From assembly GCA_013407085.1 (NCBI GenBank), contig JACCGJ010013769.1, forward strand, positions 1 through 64,000: 64,000 nucleotides of DNA. Reading direction: 5' to 3'. The notes under the pieces were generated by a model. It had not been told where the DNA came from. It saw only the letters and a list, made by a program, of their open reading frames with translations, and searched no databases. Numbering within the stretch: the first letter of the stretch is position 1; each line of letters begins with the position of its first letter. This DNA comes from Atriophallophorus winterbourni (lineage: Eukaryota; Platyhelminthes; Trematoda; Plagiorchiida; Microphallidae). Positions 13,086-26,322 of the stretch are shown in pieces. The translations under genes were made by a program, and so were the position numbers.

Positions 13086-13566
13086 TTCTAAAATTGAAAA
13101 TCAATAACCTTCTCCGGCTGTAGCCAAATAAACACTGCGCAAAAAAGCGTACTGTCGAACAACGATTTCCGGTCGAGTTCCACATGTTTTAAGTCGTTTG
13201 AATCCCGACACATTCAATGAAATATGCGTCTTCTACTTTGCAATATATTCTGTTATTGCAGCACTACTAGAGATGTGAACTATTTTCTCCCAGTGAAGAG
13301 GTTCTCCGGGTGAATTTCGCTCCACAGTAAATATATTAGATTCTTTTGCTTTTCTCGAAAATTGAAGGTAAATAATCACTTAACCGAATGCTCAGATATC
13401 ATGTTGTTAGAAGATAACCCATGTGAATCAAATTCCGTTAAATTTTGCAACTTTTAGCCACCGTGCCTAAAATTAATGTGGCCATAAAAACAACTTGCAT
13501 GAGGCAAACAAAACAAAACCTATTGTTAAATTTTTGATCAACGTTGTTTCTGTTTAAACTAATTTT

Positions 13567-13720
13567 CAGTTGTTGGCCTCCTTGGGTCGATGTCAATCAT
13601 GGATGTACATCACTGGCACATGATGGTTTCATGCTCCGCAGTTTTTAGAATAATCAAACAGTTCGATTCGGGAGAGACAATCTCTCCGGGAGCGCTCACA
13701 GTTAGTTCCAGTAATCGTGA
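13567..13720 (-). mobile_element. 3' tail of the RTE-like LINE
   Basis: Copy of the last part of the element at 24.26-25.54 kb, on the minus strand: the zinc-finger-like tail region, then the block ending near TTGTTGGCCTCCTT on the + strand. A 5'-truncated insertion between DNAJC3 and tubulin gene A. Confidence 0.65.
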
Positions 13721-14328
13721 TGAATGTGCTGGTTGTGAACTAGACAAGTGTGGTTGTCATCGTTATCCTGTATTATTCTTCCCGTTATGTTTGTAATAAT
13801 TATAAAAAAACGCGTTGACTTACTCGTGCATTAGCATTATTCCGCGGGCACATTGAATGATGCAATCAGTAAACGTATATCAAGTGTGGATACTGGTGAA
13901 TTGAGGAGAATGTAATCGATTTCTGCTATTGTTTATTAACCGTTATAGTCGTCTATAACGTAACATCTCACATGAGTTATCTGCTTGTGAGATACTTCCG
14001 AGTCACCGAGTGGCTCCGACCACCTACCGTTGTGAAGCCGAATTCGATGAAGTTACAATATACGCTACCTCTTTATCTCACTGTCATAAATCTGGCTATT
14101 CTAATTAGAAAGTTAGAACAAAACGATCATTCGTTTTTTCGCATTTTGGAAAAATATCGTTTTAAATCGATCTGCATGAAGACAAAACATCATTGTGATA
14201 GAGGAAGCAGAAAAGATGAATGTTCAATTTAGGAATCAGTTCATTTTAAAATTTTCTAGTATTTTTCAAGTTGTATTAAATACATGGGGAGAAATCCATA
14301 TCCCATGATCCTTTTGGGTGGTTTAGAC

Positions 14329-17300
14329 TTATTGCGTTTCTTGTTCATTCTGGTATTCAAATTGTTCATCATCGTCATCTTCACCCGCTTTCTCATACGC
14401 CTGATATTCTGCAATCAGATCCATCATATTCGATTCGGCCTCGGTAAACTCGAGTTCATCCATACCTTCACTTGTGTACCAATTCAAATACGCTTTTCGA
14501 CGGAACATTTTCGAAAACTGTTCTCCCACTCGACGAAATAATGTTTGTAACGCTGTGTTATTCCCAATAAATGTCACAGACCGCTCCAACCCCTTGGGAG
14601 GCACGTTACAAACCGCTGTCTTCACATTGTTCGGTATCCATTCGGCGAAGTATTGAGAATGTCGAGATTGCACGGCTAAAATTTGATCCTCCACTTCTTT
14701 CATCGACACTTGTTGTCCACGATATATTGCAGCCACGGTCAAGTATCGACCGAAGCGAGTATCACAAGCCGCCATCATGTTCTTCGTTTCGAACATTTGC
14801 TGTGTGAGTTCCGGGACACTCATTTTTTGATATGACACACTCTCGCGGCTGACCATGGGTGCAAAACCGAGAATGAAAAAATGCAGCCTCGGGAAGGGGA
14901 TCAAGTTCACAGCAAGTTTTCTCAAATCGGCATTCAACTGACCGGGAAATCGCAGGCAGGTAGTGATTCCAGATGAGGCCAAACTGATCAAATGATTCAA
15001 ATCATTATGTGTCGGTGTTTTAAGTTTCAATGTATTTTGACAAATGTTGTACAAAGCTTCGTTGTCGATTGAGAACGACTCATCAGAGTTTTCTACCAGC
15101 TGGTGTACTGCCAGAGTAGCGTTGTATGGTTCCAAGGTCGTTGTAGAAACCTAATATAAATATGTAAAAACAAATTATTAAAAACTATCATTCGTTGAAA
15201 TTAAATGTTGATGATGATCCTAAAGAACTACATTAGGTATAGTTGAGGGTGTAATGTCGGCAGAGTTGCCCCTTACATATTGATACATGAGATTGCACGA
15301 TCAGATTGAGCACGTATTCAGATTACAGTTTTGAAGTCGGTTGTGTTCAGTTACTCATTAACAGCCACTTCAGTTACTGGATCGCTTCACACAGTTGATA
15401 CATGATAAAGCATAGAGTGAATATTCTAACTCAGCTTCAGAAGTTTAAAGATCGGCCATGATAGAGGTAATGGTCTCCGTTTTCAAAATTATTCCAAAAT
15501 ATTCTTCATTTGCCCCCCGGTTCGGATGATCGTGCGTAGCTCACTGATGCACGACGCGAAATAAACTTGGAATCGATTTGCAGGAGGACAACGCGCCACG
15601 TAAAAATAGGAAAATTGTACAGTATTAAAACTACAGGTTTTACACTCTAGGTGAACAAAGTAACTGTTGCAGTCACATATCGCTTCGCGTTAATGATTAA
15701 CGAAGGTTACGAGGCGAAGCAAATTATTGGATGCCTATCATTTGGTTACCTTATTCACTTTGGGGAAAACTCATTACTCGTATAAATCGATCCGGGTGTC
15801 GTGTAGCCTAAAGTCCGGACAGCATTGCCATACAATGCATAATAAAGATTGAGTCTACTAAAAAGGATATTCAGGAGTTTCACACCCGAAACCTTACCCC
15901 AGATACTAAATACATATGTGCATCCTGATATGGATTACTCAATACAAGCCTGTGAAACATGGCTTAGGAAGGATATTTAACTACTTGACTGGACTTATCA
16001 TCATGGGACAAAGTTAGTCTCATGTTACAAAAATGCACCTTTTCACTAGCGAATGTCAGCACTCAAACTAAATTTGCCTACCCAATGACGCAAAGGAGCC
16101 AATTTATATTGGAATTTAAAATTATACACACCGAAAATCATCCCTTCAAACATTTGCTAAAGCTCAAGGACCTTACTCGAATACAGACACATATTCAAAG
16201 GCTTTAAGCATTCCACATTCTCGATCGGACATTCATCGTAAGATTTTTTCGGTCAGCATTTGTTTCACATGGAACATCTTGCCCCTAAGAAATCATACGC
16301 TTTTGAATCAGTTGAGGTTTTCGCATCAAAACTCACCGAATATATGTGACTGTTCCTATTAATTTTTTGTAAGATTATACGTTTTTACTCCATACACCTC
16401 GTTATTTTGTGTTTTGTTAAGTTTATTGCTTTTTATACCATAAAACTTTCTGAGTGACCACCCTCGTTCGGCAGGACAAACAACAGTATCAGCAACTCAT
16501 GGTGGAAAGAATGGAATATAATCCAAAAATACTGTACACAATTGTGAATGAAAGAACAAAAGTGAAACCAGATGTTTTCCGCTCATGACAGAACAAGGAA
16601 TGACTGCTACAGTTCAGAAGACAGCGGATTCTCACAAGTGTTCTGCCCGAAACAGTAATTATTGCATCAAGGTTTTTCAAACTCGTTAGAACCTCTAACT
16701 GAACCAATAATTGACCAAGTCCTTGTGAAACGACACCTACGGCGACTAAATACGAGTGTGGACAACATTACCCCAGCTATTCTCCGTGCATATTATAGAC
16801 AGCTTTCATACAGTCTAGCGGAGGTTTTCATCCGGAGTCTTCGCGACGGTTGCGTACCATCAGCATGGAAAACTGGTGTGATAACACCAATATGCAAGGG
16901 TGGATGTCGTTCTGTTACGCTCCTCCCCCTGCATCTCGAAAATCAAGGAGCGTATCCTGAGTGTATCGTGGGTCACCTTGAAACTAAATGAATTTTATCA
17001 ACAGCGCAACGTGGGTTTCGCCGAAACAGATCTTGTCTCTCAAATTTACTCATCACTCTAGACGATTGGACAACATCTCTTGACCAAGGATACTCCGTTC
17101 ATGCCTGCTATATTAATGTACCACAAGCATTCGATAAGGTCAACCACAGTTTGCTTCTACAAAAGCTGATTATCTGACCGATCGGCATGTGCGATTCCTC
17201 ATTGACGGCGTTCTATCAAAAAGCATCAACATCACCAACAGCGTCCCTCAAGGTTCAGTGCTCGGGCCCATTCTTTTCTTTTTATACATAAATGATATTG

Positions 17301-20300
17301 CGCAAGTAGTACGATGCAAGATGTTTCTTTTTGCTGATGACATAAAAAGATGGAAGCAAATCCGATCCATTGAGGATTGTTTGATGATGCAAGAGGAATT
17401 GGATGCCCAGTATCAGTCGTCTCCAATAAAATCAGATGAGTTTGGACATGAGTAAATATAAAATGTTACAACTTGGCCGGCAATACGAGCATACACATAA
17501 TCTTGGTCATGAAAACTTTACTTGGACTAGGGCTTAGAAGGATCTCGGTATCTGGATTACTAATAACCTGAAACCGAATAGTCATTGCCAGAAAGTATTC
17601 AACAAAGAAAGCGCTATCTTGGGAATGCGGAGGTGAATATTTGGGCGGTCCTCTCCTAATACGCTGCCCCGCATTTCAAATACTTACATCCATCCGACTA
17701 TAGAATACATGATCCCAGATTGAGCACCGTAGTTTCACAAAGATATTAAATTGCTGGGTAAAATTTACTACTGGGAGACGAAGCTAGTTGATGGGATGCA
17801 GCACATTCCATACCAAGAGCGATTTTACACAAAGAAGAGTAAGGAGCTACATTTTTGTTGTTGTTGGCCTCTTTCGGTCGATTTCGACCATGAATGTACA
17901 TCACAATCGCATGAATTTTCGTGTTCTACAGCTTTTTGAGTGACTAAACAGTCCGATTCGGGAGGAACAATCTCTTCCGCAGCGCTTGCAACGATATTCA
18001 GAACTCGGTTGTAGGGCGTCACTTGCACGCCGGCGGCGTGATCTGCGTTCAGCAGCCAAGAGCTGTATCTGCTCCTCACCATCTTGCAGACGACGCTTTA
18101 CACAGTGCCTCCAATGTGAGCGGTCAAGAGCAAGTTCTTCATAACTCGCCGGGTCAATGCCAAGAGCTACATTATCCTAACATTTAAAATACTGCCGAAT
18201 GAAAATCACCCTCTCAGCGATTTGATAAAAGTTAGTTCCCCTAAGATTACACGGAGTCATTCAAGTTGTCTCCTTATACCGCAATCGAGACTCGATTGAA
18301 GACGTCATTTCTTCTCGGTGCGTATTTGCTTTCTGCGGAATTCAGTATCACAGGACATTGTGAACGCTCCTACGATCCGTGATTTTTAATCGAAACTGGA
18401 TATTTATATCAAAGATCACTCCACTATCGGCCCTGTATATCGACTCCAGATGAACCCACACAAAGCAAATGGCTCGATCGAATTTTGATTGCATCCTCTG
18501 TAATTTTTATGGCTGTCATCCAATAGTACATGTAAAGCGATTGCTTTTTTCACCATAAAAACTTGATTCTTGATTCGTAATACATAATAGAGCACTAGGT
18601 CTAACTGAAAAAGATGGTAGACCACAAAATGTCATAATGTGAAGGGTAAACAATCTAGCTTTGGGTAAAATTTCACATATGAGCAGAGAAGGAATAAAAC
18701 TTCAACATAAAAGCCCCGCTAATATCAAATTCACACGCAGTAACCAAACTCAATGTTTTTCATTGAGAATTTCTTTCAACCTGCTATCGAATGACGCTAT
18801 TTAGCTGAAAAATGAATCATGGTATAAAACATAATTGAATAGTGAGTATTATATTTTGTATCGATTAGAGGTAACTATATTATTTTTTGGAAAAAATAGG
18901 CTAACACCCAGCTTTAAACATGCGCAAATCTAATCAACTATCAAAATTGATAGCTAGATTAGAATATATTAAAATAGATAAGTTTCAAACTACGCCCTAA
19001 CGAAATTCCTAACATTGAGATTTTGTTAATAATATAGTTAAACTTGTCTTCCCTAATCTTCGGAAATTCTTCTCACCGATTATATGTTGTCAGCTGCTCT
19101 CGTACAGTCCACCACCTCTAAGTACGATTACTCTTGTAAATCAGAAAAAGTTTCAAACCAATGATAAGGTCTGAATCATTTTCGATAAAATATCATTTTT
19201 AAAAATTAATCTGGCGGTGTATATGCAAAATCCAATGAATAATTATTTTACCTTCGGTGATGGAACCACTGAATATGTAACATTGATTCTGTCGGGATAC
19301 TCTTCTCGAATCTTGGACAACAACAATGTTCCCATTCCAGATCCCGTACCTCCTCCTAGTGAGTGCATGATCTGGAAACCTTGTAGACAATCACAATGTT
19401 CGGCTTCCATTCTCATCACATCCAAAACTGATTCCACCATCTCCGCGCCCTCTGTGTAGTAACCCTTGGCCCAGTTGTTGGCGGCTCCGCTTCGACCGAA
19501 AATGTAGCTATCTGGACGGAAAAGTTCTTTCAGCGGCCCAGCTCGTATTCCATCCAGCACTCCAGGTTCCAGGTCGACTAACAAACTTCGGGGAACATAC
19601 CTGCCCCCAGCTGCTTCGTTGAAGTAGACAATTGATCTTTCGAGTTGTATTGGGTCACTTCCGATATATTTTCCAGAAAAATCGATCCCATGCTCACCGG
19701 TGATTAGTTCCCAAAACTGTGAATTTCAGTCCGAAACAATCATACAGAAAATGTTTATGTTAACTAAGATTTGTTTATTTTGGAAATAATGAAAACGGAA
19801 ATTTAGCGTATAGCGTATAGCCGAGAGCTGAATCTAGAACTCCCTCCCATCGACAGATACCTAACAATCTGCTAACCTGTCAATATATACTCTGGCAGTG
19901 AACCGTGCTTGTCAGGTTTCCAATAATCCATACTCCAAGCTCCATGCCAAGTTTTTTTATAGAATGGGAACTGAAAACTAGGCATGGAGCTCGTTAGCAA
20001 AAAGATCTTGGAATGTGGATTTGTGGAAACCTGAAGAGCACTGTACACTGCCAGAATATATATCGACAGGTCAGCAGATTTTTAGGTATCTTTCGAAGAA
20101 TATTTGGAAGATTCTCGCTTGTAACGTTACCAAGTATAATGAACCTCTAACTTCGCCTTACGATGGAGTATGCGGTAGATGTCTGGGCTATTGGCTGCGA
20201 AAAGATATTGCTCTTTGGTAAAAACTATCACAGAGGAAGAAAATTAGTGATGGGTCTTTGCAAAGTTCCGTACACCGAAAGATTGCGACGTCTAGGTCTA

Positions 20301-21189
20301 TGTGACTTTACCCAAAGGAAAATACGACGCGATATTATTCTGGACTATAGAGTTGTGTCTACCGAATGACATCCACTAAGGCACTTGCTTGATGTGTGTT
20401 ATGATAAAGTGACACGCGGACATACGTTATCCCTTTACTTCCCAAGTTCCCGTATCGATTGTCGGCGCCATGTTTTGCCGTATATTTCTTTGGAATTCCC
20501 TACCCCAACAAGTGATGGACTCTCCTTGTCTGGTGATTTTTAAAGCGAAATTGAACTTATACATACAAAATAATCTCAGTTGTGATCCTTACATTTGATA
20601 TACTAAATTTCTTTTATGCTATTATAGGTTTCAGATTTTCATTCATACCGTAATCCTGCGGTGTTATAAAGTATTAACCTTTTAACCATAAATCCTTAAA
20701 TATATCTAAATCTACCGTATATTACGGTAGATAAAATGAAACCGTGATTTGATACATACTACGTCGTGGTAAATGAATTATTTTAAATTGATCAAAACGG
20801 TTTACCTATGAAAGCTCTAAGGAACATATCGTTTCGGTTATATTGTATTACGATGGATAATGCGCATAGTTCTCTAATGCCAATACACTTTATTGAACGC
20901 TACCTTTTCCAATGTGCAAATATCCGTAGGTGGATATATTAAGTGGGACTTTGTGTCAGTTAGGCTTTCACACAACATGTAAATCGGCTTTAGTTAATCG
21001 CTGGCTCTTCTATTTCGACGGTGTGATTTTCATATTGAATATTTTAGTCCATAGCACTCCTAGAGAGTTGTACTTAACAGCCGTGGTATACTACTCAACC
21101 GAGTGGAAAACTCATGCATGTGCACAACTTACCTTGGTCCCAATCTGGTTGCCACATTGTCCAATTTGTAGGTGAACAATTTCCCTCAT
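14329..21189 (-). CDS. Beta-tubulin, divergent isotype A, three exons
   Basis: Exons, 5' to 3' on the minus strand: 21133-21189, 19252-19716, 14329-15150, giving 447 residues. The start [17 protein letters not shown] carries the MREI autoregulation signature and the GTP-site cysteine. GGGTGSG, the tubulin phosphate loop, is in exon 2. Exon 3 runs from [10 protein letters not shown] to a short acidic tail with DDDDEQ. Introns fall after K19 and K174, exactly as in gene B. It is clearly a beta-tubulin, forming heterodimers with alpha-tubulin in microtubules, but diverged: [10 protein letters not shown] instead of [10 protein letters not shown], one extra residue at RGQQVSMKE, and [14 protein letters not shown] in a normally near-invariant stretch. 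Residue 167 is Tyr, 198 Glu, 200 Phe and 239 Cys. The 4.1-kb intron hosts a CR1-like LINE and an RTE tail, both decayed. All exons are open, so I read it as an intact gene, perhaps tissue- or cilium-specific. Confidence 0.94.
16120..16420 (+). mobile_element. CR1/Jockey-like LINE C-terminal scrap
   Basis: In tubulin A intron 2. It translates across frames to [16 protein letters not shown] and similar, the degraded C-terminal FAVR(V)xxxWNxLP block that is clearer at 41.9 and 20.5 kb. Inactive and antisense to the host gene. Confidence 0.4.
16455..17840 (+). pseudogene. CR1/Jockey-like LINE reverse transcriptase, broken
   Basis: Inside the large tubulin A intron, opposite strand. In order: [13 protein letters not shown] (16.54 kb), [15 protein letters not shown] and [17 protein letters not shown] (RT domains 1-2), [15 protein letters not shown] with FLYINDI (domain 4), [10 protein letters not shown] (the catalytic FADD is still present), [10 protein letters not shown] and [12 protein letters not shown] (C-terminal part). 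Several stops and frame changes separate the blocks. The element encodes the enzyme that copies its own mRNA into a nicked target; this copy cannot do so. Confidence 0.8.
17855..18170 (-). mobile_element. 3' end of the RTE-like LINE
   Basis: Minus-strand copy of the C-terminal coding region and 3' tail of the family seen at 24.26 kb: the CGRDCSS-type Cys motif region, then the 3' part that gives TTGTTGTTGTTGGCCTC on the + strand, i.e. a CAA-repeat tail. It directly abuts the CR1-like remnant. 5'-truncated. Confidence 0.7.
18171..19251. other. Intron sequence of tubulin A, nothing recognised
   Basis: AT-rich intron. No exon, RNA gene or identifiable repeat seen. Confidence 0.4.
20150..20600 (+). 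mobile_element. CR1/Jockey-like LINE C-terminal fragment
   Basis: In tubulin A intron 1, opposite strand. Contains [20 protein letters not shown] and [15 protein letters not shown], then in another frame [20 protein letters not shown]. This is the C-terminal domain after the RT of the element at 16.5 kb; equivalent blocks occur at 31.4 and 41.6 kb. Frameshifted and inactive. Confidence 0.7.
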
Positions 21190-21827
21190 GTCACGTAGGA
21201 AACTGTCATGTTAACGATTGCTAAGCTTCACACTTTATTGTGCAGTCATATGTGGCAGTCAGCCACTCGCAGCATGGTTTACCATCAGGTGCTTCAATTG
21301 ATTGAATTTACTTGAAATCATTGTGTTGGCAAGCTGAAATGGTGTCGTTTGACTCTCATTTAGGCGTTGCATTAATTGTGCAATATGCGATACGAGCACA
21401 TGATCAATGTGATTGAAATTCGTTCATTGTTTATTGATGAGTTGCTTCATATTAAACTACAACTCCATTGAAAATGAACGATTTAAAATTTGGCTGTAGT
21501 TGTAAAAACGAGGAATACTTATGCGATTGACTGATCTGGGTTTGAACTTGATAACAAATTGAGAGAGATGAAAGTGGCACTTTTGGAAAATATCAGTTCG
21601 ATATATTTTTCTTAACTCTCGGTTCATGAGACAAAAGCTTAGTCCGGTCAAGCGTTTTTGGCGTCACTATATTCCATGATTTAGTAACAATTATCTATCC
21701 TGTGGCGTGTAAGGGATGGGGATGTGAGCAACACTAATTATCTATCCTGTTCGAATTTGTCTAGACTACGACTCAATCATCTGTGGGTTGCACGAGGTCT
21801 CTTCATTTACTCGCTAGCGCGGTCTGT

Positions 21828-21873
21828 TTGTTTGTTGGCCTCTTTCGGTCGATGTCGACCATGGATCTGTAGG
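21828..21873 (-). mobile_element. Short 3' tail of the RTE-like LINE
   Basis: About 45 bp matching only the extreme 3' part of the family (TTGTTGGCCTCTTTCGGTCG on the + strand). An extremely 5'-truncated insertion, typical of target-primed reverse transcription, about 640 bp upstream of the tubulin A start. Confidence 0.6.
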
Positions 21874-22524
21874 ACTCAAAATTATTTATAATAATAATAA
21901 TTGAAAAAGCACTTTGGTTGATATACTTCGGTAAATATACTTAACTCCCGCAGGTTTTGTAACAGTATTATACGTGCCATGGGGTTCATTAGATCCCATG
22001 GAGCCTTCTGAGGCTCAAACTGGCTTGCAGACCACAACTAACTAATTCGCAATTCTGTCATATGAACCTTATGATGTTTTAAAATGTATGGTCAAAATTC
22101 GATAGCCCGTCTTTGATTATATTCTCCAAGGTGCATCTTTTTTCAATACTTTTATCTACTAGATTTGATCAACTGTGAGGATCAGTGAACCATAGGCTGA
22201 TTCGACTAATCTTATTTAATCTGTGCTTCTTTCTTTTAAATTCATCCCTGTTTACAATCAAAGCATCCTTGTTTATGCATTATTAAGAAAAATCGCCCAT
22301 TTTTGGATTACGCGGGAGATGATGAAACATAATGTTGAATCAATACCGAGTGTCAAAAGCTCTTTTGAATAATCTTTCTATAACTCAGCAAAATGTTCGT
22401 TTAGTTTTAAAATCATTACACGGAAGTACCACATGCTTTTGATTCTTGATCTTGAACCCATATACCAATATTAAAATAATGTGTCAAAGAGATATGATAG
22501 TTCTGGACCTTAACCCTAGGAGTT

Positions 22525-22845
22525 AAAATACTTGCTCTTGACCGCTCACTTTGGAGGCACTGTGTAAAGCGTCGTCTGCAAGCTGGGGAGAAGCAGATAG
22601 TGCTCTCGTTTGCTGAACCTAGATGATGCCATCAGTGTGAAAATGACTCCGATCGCCTAAGTACTGTCTCTCGCTGTGAGCGCTTTGGGAGATATTGTTC
22701 CTCCTGAATCAGACTGTTTACTTTAGTCATTCTGATTGACTGTTTAGTCATTCTAAAAGTTGCTGAGTATGAAACCATCTTGAGCTTGTGATGTACATCC
22801 ATGGTCAGCGTCGACCGAAGGAGGCCAACAGCAGCGTAAAAGAAA
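22525..22845 (+). mobile_element. 3' end of the RTE-like LINE
   Basis: + oriented copy of the family's last 300 bp, from the [11 protein letters not shown] peptide region to the tail ending in AGGAGGCCAACAGCAGCG. Here the tryptophan codon that is a stop in the 24.5 kb copy reads TGG. Several small indels. Confidence 0.7.
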
Positions 22846-24259
22846 TATTGTATAACCTTAAATGATTACTTGAAGTTGAAGTGACGAAAACTGGTGCGAG
22901 ACCTTTTCCAAAATCTGCTGAGTTCTGATGATTTCAACGAATGAGTTGCGGTATTTTTGATAGAATGTAAACTGAATTTTATACTGTGTTAAAATTTGTT
23001 CAGAAATGAAAGCAACGAGTGATTTCTAAAAGAAGATGTTGAATGAATAATAGACTTATTTCACGTGAATTTGACTTAAAATTGAATTGTCTGTTAACTG
23101 TTTGTTGTGGCTGAAAAGTACACGGTTAGTAACCGGCAAATGCAGCAATATCGTTGTTTCTGAACGCTAAAATACTTGGTCCGATTCCTTGTGCATATCT
23201 GTATTTGAACTATGCTGTTGATTATGCAACGCCAATTGAAGTTTTGTGTTGATTTTCAATTCCACTTCTCAAGATATATACCGATCAATTTTCGTATTCA
23301 CCTGACTAAGCATACTACGATAGTAGTCCTATGAGCATTGAATACGAGCACGCGAGAATACCTTGTCTGGATTCAGTAGGTTAATGTGGGTTTAAACCAT
23401 GCTGTTGGTCTCTCAAACTTCATTTATTCATATATTTCACAGATATTTGGTGTGAGGTTTTGCTGAAAACACGAGCTATATTTAACACAGTAAATCGACA
23501 ATAGGACGAATAGTTAAAATGTGACCTTTCAGAAATCTGTGTTACAGCATAAATCGACATTTCTCAGTATCTACCTGATTCATTGTGTTATTGATAGTAG
23601 ATAATCTGGCAATGCTTCAAAGATAAGTAATACCTATGCTTCTCAGTGTTCGCAATTAAGAATTGTTTTTCGTGGATTAAAACCCTAAAATGATGTTCTG
23701 TGAGCCGTCTAATCACAGACAACAAATTTTGGGAGTACAATACACAAAAATCAGCTAAATATGGTGAGTTTTGGTACGTGATTGACCACCTTCAAGTCTT
23801 TGTGAAAAATTTGTTTTGTTTCTTTGGCGTGAATAATATATAAGTTTAGAGATATTAAAAAAATTGTATATTCGATTGTGATGGATGCCAGCCAACTTAA
23901 CACCACGATGGCTGCAAGCTGAACAATACATGTGAGCATGGTATCGAAACACCATTGGTTACCTCTAACTTCATGCGGAATGATCTATGAGGCAGCTACC
24001 CACCTCGTCCACCTGAGTATTATGAGAATCCGCATTGGGCATATTTTCTGAATTAAGGATCGAACATTGACGAGGATGGAAAACGGTTAGGATCGATCAT
24101 AAGACCTATCACTTGCAATGTGTGTACATTATCACTACATCACCCTGGTTCCAGTTTTACCGTACCTACGTAAAATATTGAATAATGGAATGTGTGAGGA
24201 ATCAAACTGGAGGATCCCGACGGTTGCGTATCAGATGCAATCGTATTACCAACTTCAAA
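22846..24259. other. Intergenic between the two tubulin genes, nothing recognised
   Basis: AT-rich, only short chance reading frames. No repeat family that I can place. Confidence 0.4.
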
Positions 24260-25540
24260 ATTAATCAACGTAACTATTTTCATTGTTGTTAGCCTCCTTC
24301 AGTCGATGTCGACCATGGATGTCATTCACAATTGCATGATTTTTTCCTCTTCCACAGCTTGTCGAATGAGGAAATAATCCGATTCGGGAGGAGCAATCTC
24401 TCCCACAGCGCTCACAGCGATAGGCAGTACTCGGTTGATCGGCGTCAGTTGCACGCATGCGACGTAATAGGCGTTCAGCAGCCAAGAGCGGCATCTTTTC
24501 CTCATCTGCGTGCAGACAACACTTTACGCAATGCCTTCAATGTGAGCGGTCAAGAGCTAGTTCTTCCCAGCTCGCGAAGTCAATGTCAAGAGCTTTCATA
24601 TCTCTTTTGCAAACATCTTTGTACCGCAAGTGCGGTCTGCCCAATGGTCGACTTCCTAATTGCCACTCACCATAGAGTAGATCTTTTGGAATACGACAAT
24701 TTTCCATTCTGTAGACGTAGCCAAGACATCACAGGCTCGCTGTCGTAGTAGGGTAAACATGATCTGTAGACCAGCTTTTGAAAGAACTTTAGAATTAGTC
24801 ACGTTGTCCATCCACCATATATTCAAAATACAACGGATGCTTCGTCGATGGAAGACATTCAGCTTTCGATCGTGTCTTACGTGGGTGGTCCAGATTTCCC
24901 TGCCGTACAGTAAAGCTTTTAGTACGAATGCGCTGTATACCATCATCTTTTTCTTTATAGTCAACTTGTGGTAACCTTGAACACGAGATTTCAATCGGGA
25001 CAAAATGACAGCTGCTCTGTCAACCCGCTTATCAATCTCCGTGTCTAGCGATAGGTTATCCGCAATGGTTGAACCAAGATATGTGAAATGATGTACTGCT
25101 TCAACCTGACGGTTTCCAAGAGTGATGATTGGAGGCGATACAATCCCATGACCAAGGACTTTGGTCTTGCTCATGCTGATTGTTAGCCAAAATTGTTTGC
25201 ATGCCGACAAAAAACAGTCCGTTAGCGACTGAAGGTTCTCTGGGGAGTGAGCAATAAAGGCTGCAGTGTCGGCAAACAGCAGATCACGGATTAGCACACC
25301 CCGTACCTTGGTTTGTGCTCTCAACCGGTTCAGGCTGAAATATTTGCCAACACTTTGCTCGCGTATGTAAACACCTCCTGTTCTCATCCTAAAAGCGTGC
25401 TTCAGAAGCAGAGCAAAGAAAATCACGAACAGACTGGGAGCAAGAGCACAACCTTGTTTGACGCCTCGGCGAATTTTAATGGCTTCTGATCTGCAACCGT
25501 TAAAATGGACTGAGCTCTTCATGTCTGAGTGGAACGAAAT
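24260..25540 (-). pseudogene. RTE-like LINE, reverse transcriptase C-terminal half, inactivated
   Basis: A 288-codon open stretch at 24656-25522 begins near the RT fingers and contains GVKQGCALAPSLFVIFFA, IRDLLFADTAAFIAHS, ISMSKTKVLG and HHFTYLGSTI, in the order of RTE-type RTs. The catalytic FADD box reads FADT, losing an aspartate. A frameshift near 24.70 kb moves the reading to WQLGSRPLGRPHLRYKD and [17 protein letters not shown] at 24537-24539 then replaces a Trp that is intact in the 22.5 kb copy. The C-terminus has [15 protein letters not shown]…C, a small Cys cluster typical of this element type, then a CAA-rich 3' tail. The N-terminal endonuclease is absent. At least five 3' fragments of the same family lie within 17 kb. 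Confidence 0.88.
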
Positions 25541-26322
25541 AACGTGTTTGAGCAGTTTTGGTGCAGCCTATCAGATCACGTATTTTGAAAAGACCCTCCC
25601 TATTAACTGAATGGACAGATATCATACTGTCTGTAGAGTGAATGATAATCACATTATGTTCCCTCGATCAATATTCAAGGTAATTCAAGGTTTTTAATGG
25701 TCTAAAAAGCAAAAAGCTAGTGGCGTGAGCAACGGTTGAAGGTTGATTGATGTTCGATCGATAGTGCAATCGATGACTTTACTGTAATTGCTACGTGAAT
25801 CAGTCATATCAGTTCAAGTAAAACTATGAAAGCTTATGTATGGCGAGAAATTGAAACCAGTCTGACCTTCGGAATGTTAAGCAATAAAATAAAATGCTAA
25901 CATAACAGAAGCATTCTGCGTTCGAAGTTAGTAGCCAAATATTGCCACCTATCATAAATTGAATCACTACTGCTCAATTATGTTTCTGAAGACTTACAAA
26001 TCACGGACGGGATAAGTTAGTGCTCTTTCTCATGAATTATTTTTGTATTTCAAATGGCATCCAACAAGGCTGTGTTAAAAGTTTCATTTTCTGAAATATC
26101 AATTTAGCGTCCTAAAATTAGATCTGCCATTATACAATTTTAGTTTTACACGAGACTGTCAGTGGTTAATTTTTTGAGATGTTCCAACTAGAGTTTGTAA
26201 TAGACATAGTGCGGTGCATTTAAATGGCCTTGCATTTTTACTTTATTTTACACAAAAAACAGCAAATGATCGGTGAAACTTTTATATCAGTCAGGTCAGG
26301 AAAACGGTGAGATTCAATGTTA
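25541..26322. other. Downstream flank of tubulin B
   Basis: No gene seen. It contains the probable polyadenylation signal of tubulin B at 26242-26247; otherwise nothing recognised. Confidence 0.4.
26242..26247 (-). terminator. Candidate polyadenylation signal of tubulin B
   Basis: AATAAA on the minus strand, about 75 nt after the tubulin B stop codon. Confidence 0.5.

Noticed and set aside
24332..24748. 138-codon + strand reading frame
   Set aside because: Antisense to the C-terminal region of the RTE-like LINE, whose peptide motifs are recognisable on the minus strand.
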